From: Thermodesulfobacteriota bacterium
GTDB taxonomy: Bacteria; Desulfobacterota; RBG-13-43-22
Length of the DNA stretch: 12,066 nt
Assembly: GCA_025454185.1 (NCBI GenBank)
Contig: JALOOY010000084.1
Location: 1-12,066 of the forward strand
Direction of reading: 5' to 3'
Shown: in pieces, positions 6,742-12,066 of the stretch
Numbering within the stretch: the stretch's first letter is position 1
Layout of the letters: each line of letters begins with the position of its first letter
Notes under the pieces: model-generated
Databases searched by the model: none
Seen by the model: the letters and a program-made list of their open reading frames with translations, nothing else
What the model was told of the DNA's origin: nothing
Position numbers and translations under genes: made by a program

Positions 6742-6918
6742 GAGGCCTTTTTTGCCCTGTTCGATGTCGAAGCTGACCCGCTGACCTTCGGCCAGGGTCC
6801 GAAAACCCTGCATCTCGATGGCGGAGTGATGGACGAAAACGTCCTTATCCTGACCGTCGACCTCGATGAAGCCGAATCCTTTGTTTTCGTTGAACCACTT
6901 TACGCGTCCTTCTGCCAT
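6736..6918 (-). CDS. Cold-shock domain protein (CspA family), apparently shortened at the C-terminus
   Basis: A 60-residue single cold-shock domain, an OB-fold that binds single-stranded RNA and DNA and acts as an RNA chaperone. RNP1 KGFGFIEV (13-20) and RNP2 VFVHHSAI (27-34) are present, followed by GFRTLAEGQRVSFDIEQGKKG. CspA-family proteins usually have 66-70 residues and continue with a PQAxNV-type last beta strand. This one ends KKGLG at a TAA that lies inside heptad element C. The ATG at 6918 is well supported by AAGGAGGG 7 nt upstream. It may be a functional short variant or a gene clipped by the repeat. A long, structured AT-rich leader lies upstream, as is common for cold-shock genes. 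Confidence 0.93.
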   Translation of the reverse strand: MAEGRVKWFNENKGFGFIEVDGQDKDVFVHHSAIEMQGFRTLAEGQRVSFDIEQGKKGLG

Positions 6919-6919
6919 A

Positions 6920-6966
6920 GTCGTACCCTCCTTTTCGTAAATTTCTCAAGTTGGGATACGACTTGA
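6920..6966 (-). promoter_or_regulatory. Two mutually exclusive hairpins at the cold-shock gene ribosome-binding site
   Basis: On the mRNA (minus strand) GUCGUA-U-CCC (6962-6953) can pair with GGGUACGAC (6928-6920), which includes the last bases of the Shine-Dalgarno sequence and lies directly before the AUG. A second stem, UCAAGU (complement of 6966-6961) with ACUUGA (6951-6946), uses two of the same bases and encloses the rest of that anti-SD segment in its loop. The two folds therefore compete. A temperature-responsive switch is inferred, not shown. Confidence 0.45.
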
Positions 6967-7073
6967 AGGGCGGCGTCCCGATTGAAAACCGAGGTGCTGC
7001 ATTGTCGACATTTCCACCAACTTCGACCGCCAGCGTTTCCCCCAAGGGCCGATGACGGATTTAATACTCTTAA

Positions 7074-7101
7074 AATAAAACTTATTATAATACCTTGTCA
7101 A
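7074..7101 (-). promoter_or_regulatory. Candidate sigma-70 promoter of the cold-shock gene
   Basis: A consensus TTGACA reads on the minus strand at 7101-7096. A -10-like TTTATT (7079-7074) follows at 16 nt. A consensus TATAAT (7089-7084) is also present but is only 6 nt from TTGACA, so it would need another -35. Either use predicts a leader of about 145-160 nt, a usual length for cold-shock genes. Confidence 0.45.
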
Positions 7102-7153
7102 GTTTTTTTTGATCTCATATATGTACCCGATAAAAGATAGATAATCTTTCCCC

Positions 7154-7183
7154 TTGACCCCTTTTTGAGGCCTAAACTATACT
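7154..7183 (+). promoter_or_regulatory. Candidate sigma-70 promoter for the 7226 remnant and downstream genes
   Basis: TTGACC (7154-7159) and TATACT (7178-7183) are spaced by 18 nt, each one mismatch from consensus, about 35-45 bp before the ATG at 7226. An inverted repeat AAAGAT-N5-ATCTTT (7133-7149) lies just upstream of the -35, where an activator could bind. This is the only good promoter seen ahead of the GlcF-like and M28 genes. Confidence 0.5.
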
Positions 7184-7225
7184 CCGTACCATAGAGGCAT
7201 TAAATAATGACAAGGAGGGACGGTT

Positions 7226-7348
7226 ATGGAGCATGGCGGCAGAAAAGGCTTGACCCGCAGGGATTTTGTCAAGGCCGCCGGCCTACCCCGTGGCCGTGGT
7301 CCATACCTTTTTTCTTGGACCGCTTGCGCTAAAATGATCCGGACCTAG
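7226..7348 (+). pseudogene. Remnant of a Tat-exported protein: signal-peptide start only
   Basis: AAGGAGGG (7212-7219) lies 6 nt before ATG 7226, an excellent start. The first 20 codons encode a clear twin-arginine signal start, TRRDFVKAAG (10-19), after MEHGGRKGL. From codon 21 the frame turns into a Pro/Arg-rich run with no hydrophobic core and stops at TAG 7346-7348. Removing one C from the CCCC run at about 7287 restores a hydrophobic continuation (GLPVAVVHTFFLGPLAL), but that frame also stops at once, so the gene is frameshifted and truncated. The signal resembles that of the binding protein at 1719. The TAG is in frame with the GlcF-like gene that follows. It could instead be a leader peptide, but the Tat motif argues for a decayed gene. 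Confidence 0.6.
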
Positions 7349-7375
7349 TCTTCCTGCTTGAAACCCTCTCCCGAC

Positions 7376-8707
7376 ATGAAAACTCTGGCCGCTCTGGTGC
7401 GGGAGCTGGAGGATCAGCTCTCCGCCTGCACCCGCTGCGGCATGTGCCAGGCCGTCTGCCCCCTGTTCCGGGAGACGGGCCGGGAGGCCGGGGTGGCTCG
7501 GGGAAAGCTGGCCATCCTCAAAGGCTTGATGCAGGAGGCCTTTCGGGAACCGCGGCGTTCCCTGGAAGAGCTCTCCCGCTGCCTGCTCTGCGGCTCCTGC
7601 GAGGCCAACTGCCCCAGCGGCGTCCGGGTGCTGGAAATTTTTCTGAAGGCCCGGGCGATCCTCACCGGGTATCTGGGCCTGCCGCCGGCCAAGCGCTTGG
7701 CCTTGCGGAACCTGGTGGCCCATCCGGCCCGTTTCGACCGCTTCCTGGCCTGGGCAGCCCGGGTGCAGGGGCTGGTTATCAAACCAGCCGATGAACTCCT
7801 GGGCACGTCCTGTGCCCGGTTTACCTCCCCGCTGGCCGACCGCCATTTCAAGGCCCTGGCTCCTTTGCCCTTTCATGGGCTTGTCGAAGGCCGGAACGGT
7901 AAAGGGAAAAACCCTAAAGGGAAAGTCCTGTTTTTCTACGGCTGCCTCATCGACAAGGTCTTTCCGGAAATCGGCCAAGCCGTCCTTAAGACGCTGGACC
8001 ATTTCCGGGTGGAAGTGATCGTACCCGAAGGGCAGGGCTGCTGCGGGATTCCGGCCCTGTCGGCCGGTGATCTGCAGACATTTCAGACCCTGGTGAATTA
8101 TAATTTGGAGCTGTTTAGCCGCGAGAGCTGCAAGGTGGTCGTCACCGCCTGTCCCACCTGTGCCGCGACCATCAAAAAAATCTGGCCGGTCCTGGCCCGG
8201 GGCCTGGATGCCGGAAAGCAGGAGCTGCTGGCGGGTCTGGCGGAAAAGACGGTGGATATTACCGATTTCTTGGTGAACCGGATCGGGGTCGGGCCTGCGG
8301 CTTTGGGGGGATCCAAGGAAGGCGGCCGGGGGGTCACCTATCACGACCCCTGCCATTTAAGGAAATCCCTGGGAGTGTCGGCTCCGCCGCGGCTGCTGCT
8401 GAAGTCCCTGCCCGGTTATGATTATAGGGAGATGGTCGAGGCCGACGCCTGCTGCGGCTGCGGGGGCAGCTTCACGTTGGAACATTACGAATTGTCTAAG
8501 GCCGTGGGGAAGCGCAAGCTGGGGCACATCCGGCAATCCGCTGCCGAGTTGGTTGCCACGGCCTGTCCGGCCTGCCTGCTCCAGATCACCGACCTGCTCT
8601 CCCGGGGTGGGGACCGGATTCGGGTCAGGCATGTGGTCGAGCTGCTGGCAGAAAGCCTGGAAGCGGAAGAGACGGGCCGGGGCGAGAGGCAGGTTATATG
8701 CGTTTAA
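7376..8707 (+). CDS. GlcF-like iron-sulfur protein (two 4Fe-4S, two CCG domains)
   Basis: A 443-residue protein with the layout of glycolate oxidase subunit GlcF and related electron-transfer subunits. Two ferredoxin-type clusters are formed by Cys18, 21, 24, 28 and Cys69, 72, 75, 79. Two cysteine-rich CCG domains follow: Cys190, GCCG at 221-224, and Cys259/262; then Cys326, CCGCGG at 359-364, and Cys397/400. Such proteins pass electrons from a flavin dehydrogenase (GlcD type), or from heterodisulfide or lactate systems, to the membrane pool. No flavoprotein gene is beside it. ATG 7376 is chosen because the conserved part starts soon after; TTG 7358 is possible, and neither has a Shine-Dalgarno sequence. 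It lies 27 nt after the stop of the Tat remnant and probably depends on that promoter. Its 3' end overlaps the M28 peptidase gene by 10 bp. Confidence 0.9.
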   Translation: MKTLAALVRELEDQLSACTRCGMCQAVCPLFRETGREAGVARGKLAILKGLMQEAFREPRRSLEELSRCLLCGSCEANCPSGVRVLEIFLKARAILTGYLGLPPAKRLALRNLVAHPARFDRFLAWAARVQGLVIKPADELLGTSCARFTSPLADRHFKALAPLPFHGLVEGRNGKGKNPKGKVLFFYGCLIDKVFPEIGQAVLKTLDHFRVEVIVPEGQGCCGIPALSAGDLQTFQTLVNYNLELFSRESCKVVVTACPTCAATIKKIWPVLARGLDAGKQELLAGLAEKTVDITDFLVNRIGVGPAALGGSKEGGRGVTYHDPCHLRKSLGVSAPPRLLLKSLPGYDYREMVEADACCGCGGSFTLEHYELSKAVGKRKLGHIRQSAAELVATACPACLLQITDLLSRGGDRIRVRHVVELLAESLEAEETGRGERQVICV

Positions 8708-10398
8708 GAAAAGTGACCTTCCTCGTCGGGATCCTGCTGCTGATGTTACCCGGGCCGGCCCGGGGGGCGGATCTGTATCGGTTGGACATTCCCCCGGGTT
8801 ATGACCTCGGGAGAATGGCCGAAATCCCCCTGCAATATTTTGGCCGCGTAAAAAATGCCGCGGTGGATTTCGCTCTGGTTTCCTTGACCTCCCGGGATAG
8901 GCCCTCGCTGGCCCGGGCAGGATTGATCCTCCATAAACTGGCGCCGATCCCCGCCGATAAATCGCTTTACTGGCTTTATGCACCCCCGAACCAATCTTTT
9001 CCGGTTTCGACTTTGGCCCAGGCCCTGGCCCGCGACGAAGAGGGGATACTGATGCAAATGGCCCCGGACGATGCCGAGCGCTGGTCCGCCGAGGGGTTTG
9101 CTCTGCGTTTGCTGCAGCCCCTGCCGCCGGATATTCTCACCGGGCCTTCCCGAGACCCCGGGAGAATTCGGGCCGGAAAACTGGCTGAGGTCAGCCCCCT
9201 CGTCCAGGAGATGCTGGATCAGGTGACCGAGGATTGGGTGGCGGCCCGCACCGGGGACCTGACCGGTGTGTGGCCGGTGCTGATCGACGAGGAGCCCTAC
9301 ACCCTTTCCACGCGAAATTCCTATAGAACGGAGGCGATCGAAAAGGCCGGGCGGTATTTGTTTGATTTCTATCAGAAGCTGGGATTGGCGGTTTCCCTGG
9401 AAGAATTCGTCTTTCGGGACACCCGGCAGCTAAATATCGTCGCCGAGAAGAAAGGGAGCCTCTTCCCCGAGCGCATCATCGCCCTGACCGCCCATTACGA
9501 CAACAATCCCTACAGTATGCCCGCTCCCGGGGCCGATGATAACGCCAGCGGCACCGTGGGCGTCCTGGCGGCTGCGGAAATATTACACCGCTACGATTTC
9601 GGGCAGACCCTGCGCTTCGTTCATTTTGCCGCCGAAGAGCAGGGGATGGTGGGCAGCTACCATCATGCCCGGAAGGCCTACTGCCGCGGGGAGACGCTGG
9701 AAGCCGTGGTCAACTTGGACATGATTGCCTGGAATACCCCCGGCAGTCTGCCGGACATGGAAATTCACGGCAACAGCACGATCCCCTCTTCGCTGGAGTT
9801 GGCCGCTCTGCTGCAGGACATCGTCGTTCAATACGGGTTGGGGCTGATACCGGTGGTTGTCCCCAACGGTACAAACCGCAGCGATCAGGCCAGCTTCTGG
9901 GGGTTTCGGATCCCGGCCCTGCTGGCCATAGAGAGCCTCAAGGACTTCAATCCCAACTATCACAGCGCCAAAGACACCCTGGGTAATTTGGGAAATCTCA
10001 ATTACTACCTTGAAATGGTCAAGGCCGGGGTAGCCCTGGCGGCTGTACTGAGCGAACCGGTGGAAGAGGGCTGGGGTTATGTGGAAGGGACAGTCAGGGA
10101 GTCTTCAACCGAAAATCCCCTTCCGGGCGTGGCCATAACCATCCACAACCCCTCTCGAGGGTATACTTTTGCAACGAGCAGTGATGAAGAAGGCCGGTAC
10201 TGGAAAAGGGTAGCAGCCGGAGACCACCAATTGACGTTCAAGCGCAATGGATATGAACCGCGGCCCAGCCTGGCCCTAAACATCCCCCGGAACGAAACAG
10301 TGGTCCACGATGCGGTCCTGCTGCCGGGGAATTTTTATTCTTTGGTCTATTTCCCCCTGCTGACGCGGGAGTGGATTCCCCCGAAGGGTTGCCCCTGA
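8698..10398 (+). CDS. Exported M28-family zinc aminopeptidase with C-terminal carboxypeptidase-regulatory-like domain
   Basis: A 566-residue secreted metallopeptidase. Residues 1-23 are a Sec signal (cleavage near ARG-AD). Residues 25-165 form an N-terminal region with two similar 27-residue segments (59-85 and 117-143). The M28 catalytic domain spans about 190-455. Predicted zinc ligands are His266 (TAHYD), Asp281 (GADDNASG), Glu314, Asp341 (NLDMI) and His422 (YHSAKD), with Glu313 in AAEEQG as catalytic base. All are present, so the enzyme should be active and release N-terminal amino acids from peptides in the periplasm or outside. Residues 460-520 look like a carboxypeptidase D regulatory-like beta domain (GYVEGTVRE...PLPGVAITI...DEEGRYW). 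A 46-residue tail ends in Cys565-Pro. The ATG overlaps the upstream stop and is preceded by GAGAGG, implying coupled translation. Liberated amino acids could supply the transporter, but that link is speculative. Confidence 0.92.
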   Translation: MRLRKVTFLVGILLLMLPGPARGADLYRLDIPPGYDLGRMAEIPLQYFGRVKNAAVDFALVSLTSRDRPSLARAGLILHKLAPIPADKSLYWLYAPPNQSFPVSTLAQALARDEEGILMQMAPDDAERWSAEGFALRLLQPLPPDILTGPSRDPGRIRAGKLAEVSPLVQEMLDQVTEDWVAARTGDLTGVWPVLIDEEPYTLSTRNSYRTEAIEKAGRYLFDFYQKLGLAVSLEEFVFRDTRQLNIVAEKKGSLFPERIIALTAHYDNNPYSMPAPGADDNASGTVGVLAAAEILHRYDFGQTLRFVHFAAEEQGMVGSYHHARKAYCRGETLEAVVNLDMIAWNTPGSLPDMEIHGNSTIPSSLELAALLQDIVVQYGLGLIPVVVPNGTNRSDQASFWGFRIPALLAIESLKDFNPNYHSAKDTLGNLGNLNYYLEMVKAGVALAAVLSEPVEEGWGYVEGTVRESSTENPLPGVAITIHNPSRGYTFATSSDEEGRYWKRVAAGDHQLTFKRNGYEPRPSLALNIPRNETVVHDAVLLPGNFYSLVYFPLLTREWIPPKGCP

Positions 10399-10414
10399 TC
10401 CCGGCGGTGCCTCT

Positions 10415-11635
10415 TTACCTTTCGGGGCGATAGCCGTCCGACAGGGTCTTCATGAAGGCCACGATAGCCTCTTCCTCTTCGTCCGTCAGCCCCAGATTGC
10501 CCATTTCATCCCGATTGAGATTGCGGGCCACCTCGGGTGCGGGCCAGCAGTCCCGCCCGGGCAGGGCCTTCCCACGGCAGCGGGGCAGCGTATCCCGGGT
10601 GTTATAAAAATGGACCAGTTCCTTCAGGTCCTTGAAGTAGCCGTTGTGGGTAAAGGCCTTGACGAAATCCGGGGCGGGACGGAGGTCCACGTTGCGCAGG
10701 GTGGGCACCTTGTGTTTGCCCAGGTTGGCCCCGGCCTGGGAGCGGTACTCCGACCGGGTCCGTAAAAATCCCCCCAAACCCGGATCGATGAATTTTTTTC
10801 CTTCCAGATTGAAGCGACGCTGCTGCGTGTAAAAGGGATTTTGCGGGTTCCTGGGGGTCCCCAGGTTGTCGTAGGTGAAATCCGTGAACAACGGCTGACG
10901 GCTGTAGGGACCCGCGTCGCTCGGATGGCATTGGGCGCATTTCCCCTTGCCGTTGAACAGTTCCAGCCCTTTTTCTTCGAGGGGAGTCAAGCGGGCTTGG
11001 CCGCGGAGGTAGTAATCGTATTTCGAAGTAAAAGGGTTCAGCTCCTCCGAGGCCTCAAAGGCGCCGATAGCCAAAGCAATTCGGTCGATAGTGCCGGAAA
11101 GGTCCCCCCGGCAATCCAGGGGTTGGGGAACGGAGGGGAAGGCCTGCTGAAAGAGTGGGCTGTAAGGGGCCGAGGCGACCAGATCACAGAGGGCTCGGGC
11201 ATCTCTCAGATTGTGTTCCAGGGGATTGATGAAAGGGGCCTTGGCCTGATCGGCGGCGGGATTGCCGATTTCCTCGCCGGTGGCCCGGCCGTCCCAGAAG
11301 TTGCCGCCCGCAAAAATTTTCTCGCTTTTTCGAAAATGGAAAACCGGGCTGAAGGTCGCATAGGCGGCCGAGGGAGGTTTGCGATTGCTGAAGCGGGTGG
11401 AAATGGCCCCCGGGTAAACGGCGCCGCCCCGGTTGAGGTCCGACTTCGGCCCGGTCCAGCCGGCCTCCGGGGCATGACATTCAGCGCAGGACATGCCGGA
11501 GGGATTGGACAGCCTTTGATCAAAAAAAAGGTGACGGCCCAGGCGTTCCAGGGTGTTTAACTCGGCAGTCCAGGCCGTGGCAGCGGCCGGGAGGCTGAGG
11601 GCCAAGAGGAGAATACAAATTCTTTTGAGTTTCAT
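10415..11635 (-). CDS. Periplasmic di-heme cytochrome c peroxidase / MauG-family protein
   Basis: A 406-residue exported protein. Residues 1-24 are a Sec signal. The first heme c site is CAECH (50-54), the second CAQCH (233-237), the spacing expected of the bacterial CcpA/MauG family. Conserved elements include GRHLFFDQRLS (33-43), FWDGRATG (113-120), NPLEHN (137-142), and, near the C-terminus, FTHNGYF with the usual following helix. The family either reduces hydrogen peroxide using electrons from periplasmic cytochromes or carries out MauG-type protein oxidation; the axial-ligand loop is not clear enough to choose. The start at 11635 matches the signal peptide, but the ribosome-binding site is weak (AGAAG). 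It ends 16 bp from the convergent M28 stop, with no room for a strong terminator. Presence of this enzyme suggests exposure to oxygen or peroxide. Confidence 0.9.
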   Translation of the reverse strand: MKLKRICILLLALSLPAAATAWTAELNTLERLGRHLFFDQRLSNPSGMSCAECHAPEAGWTGPKSDLNRGGAVYPGAISTRFSNRKPPSAAYATFSPVFHFRKSEKIFAGGNFWDGRATGEEIGNPAADQAKAPFINPLEHNLRDARALCDLVASAPYSPLFQQAFPSVPQPLDCRGDLSGTIDRIALAIGAFEASEELNPFTSKYDYYLRGQARLTPLEEKGLELFNGKGKCAQCHPSDAGPYSRQPLFTDFTYDNLGTPRNPQNPFYTQQRRFNLEGKKFIDPGLGGFLRTRSEYRSQAGANLGKHKVPTLRNVDLRPAPDFVKAFTHNGYFKDLKELVHFYNTRDTLPRCRGKALPGRDCWPAPEVARNLNRDEMGNLGLTDEEEEAIVAFMKTLSDGYRPER

Positions 11636-11695
11636 GGGCTTCTATCTCAATCTTTCCGGAAATACCGGAGGTGGGCGCACGGTGAAACGCCTCGG

Positions 11696-11717
11696 GCACA
11701 GCCGGGGGCGGCTGTGC
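11696..11717. repeat. REP-like GC-rich hairpin
   Basis: GCACAGCCG (11696-11704) and CGGCTGTGC (11709-11717) form a perfect 9-bp stem with a GGGG loop between the right-edge gene and the peroxidase gene. A wider pair, CGGGCAC (11693-11699) with GTGCCCG (11734-11740), followed by TATTTTTTTA on the plus strand, could form an alternative terminator-like fold. No plus-strand gene feeds it. The rest of 11636-11758 holds an unused AGGAGG on the minus strand (11730-11725) followed by GTG-TAG, and nothing else I can support. Confidence 0.6.
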
Positions 11718-11758
11718 TACACCTCCTAAACCGGTGCCCGTATTTTTTTACGCTCTGC

Positions 11759-12066
11759 TTACTGGCGCCGCAACAGGACCAGTTGGCCGGTTCCCGAGCC
11801 CCCTGTTTCCCGGGCGGGGGGGAAAACCAGGATGTAGCGTCCCTCGCCGGGCAGTCCCGGAGGGGAGAGAATGGCGGCCAAATCCAACGCTGTTCTCAAC
11901 CGGCCGTCCGGGGGCGCCGCCAGCGCTTTCCAAAACAGTTGGTTCACCTGCGCCCTGAGGGCTTCCTCCGGGGGGGCGGCCCTTGAGAGATCGGGAAGGG
12001 AGACGATGGAGAGTGCCGGGTCTTCCGGATCCAGACCGTAATATTCCCGCCAGACCCAGACCTGGG
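11759..12066 (-). CDS. Unidentified protein, C-terminal 101 codons (5' part outside window)
   Basis: The minus-strand frame is open from the right edge to TAA at 11761-11759. The visible part starts QVWVWREYYGLDPEDPALS, continues with a Pro/Ala-rich helix-like segment, and ends RYILVFPPARETGGSG followed by LVLLRRQ. Codon use is GC-rich like the other genes, and the frame has no stop for over 300 bp, which supports coding. No motif allows a family call. It lies upstream of the peroxidase gene on the same strand with a 123-bp gap containing a hairpin, so cotranscription is uncertain. An internal GTG at 11947 could be mistaken for the start. Confidence 0.5.
   Translation of the reverse strand, partial: QVWVWREYYGLDPEDPALSIVSLPDLSRAAPPEEALRAQVNQLFWKALAAPPDGRLRTALDLAAILSPPGLPGEGRYILVFPPARETGGSGTGQLVLLRRQ

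Noticed and set aside
7283..8356. A 357-codon minus-strand frame opposite the GlcF-like gene
   Set aside because: The plus strand carries all sixteen or more expected cysteine ligands of a known architecture; the opposite frame has no recognisable domain.

Overview
The window looks like chromosomal DNA from a GC-rich, probably anaerobic or microaerobic Gram-negative bacterium. My best guess is a member of the Desulfobacterota (former Deltaproteobacteria). The basis is indirect: a branched-chain-amino-acid-type ABC transporter with typical Tat and lipoprotein binding proteins, a GlcF-like iron-sulfur protein, a periplasmic di-heme peroxidase, and AT-rich heptameric palindromes in the gaps between GC-rich genes. 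No rRNA, tRNA, CRISPR array, transposase or phage gene was seen.

Layout. Positions 1-1454 (minus strand) hold a zinc-dependent alcohol dehydrogenase followed by the first 115 codons of a lipoprotein ligand-binding protein that runs off the left edge. An AT-rich divergent control region (1455-1718) contains a perfect 18-bp inverted repeat touching the dehydrogenase ribosome-binding site. Positions 1719-6693 (plus) are a complete HAAT-family ABC transporter operon: Tat-exported binding protein, permeases LivH and LivM, ATPases LivG and LivF. A small cold-shock protein gene converges on it (6736-6918, minus). The 306-bp gap 6919-7225 holds divergent promoter-like sequences and a candidate structured cold-shock leader. 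At 7226 a good ribosome-binding site starts a 40-codon remnant of a Tat-exported protein. It is followed in the same frame, after one TAG, by a GlcF-like protein with two 4Fe-4S and two CCG domains (7376-8707). That gene overlaps an exported M28 zinc peptidase (8698-10398). On the minus strand follow a di-heme cytochrome c peroxidase/MauG-family protein (10415-11635), a REP-like hairpin, and the C-terminal 101 codons of an unidentified gene at the right edge.

How the genes fit together. The binding protein, two permeases and two ATPases make a complete importer for a branched-chain amino acid or another small acid; the substrate cannot be read from sequence. The second, lipid-anchored binding protein on the divergent strand may feed the same or another permease. 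The dehydrogenase next to it hints at catabolism of the imported compound, but that is inference.

The most unusual structure is a set of three intergenic elements (3087-3217, 5841-5936, 6700-6741) within 3.7 kb. They have different sequences, but all are built from 7-nt units arranged as imperfect palindromes. They occupy the only wide gaps of the transporter operon and its convergent junction. The genes after the first two (livH, livF) lack a well-placed Shine-Dalgarno sequence. The third supplies the stop codon of a cold-shock protein that appears to be missing its last beta strand.
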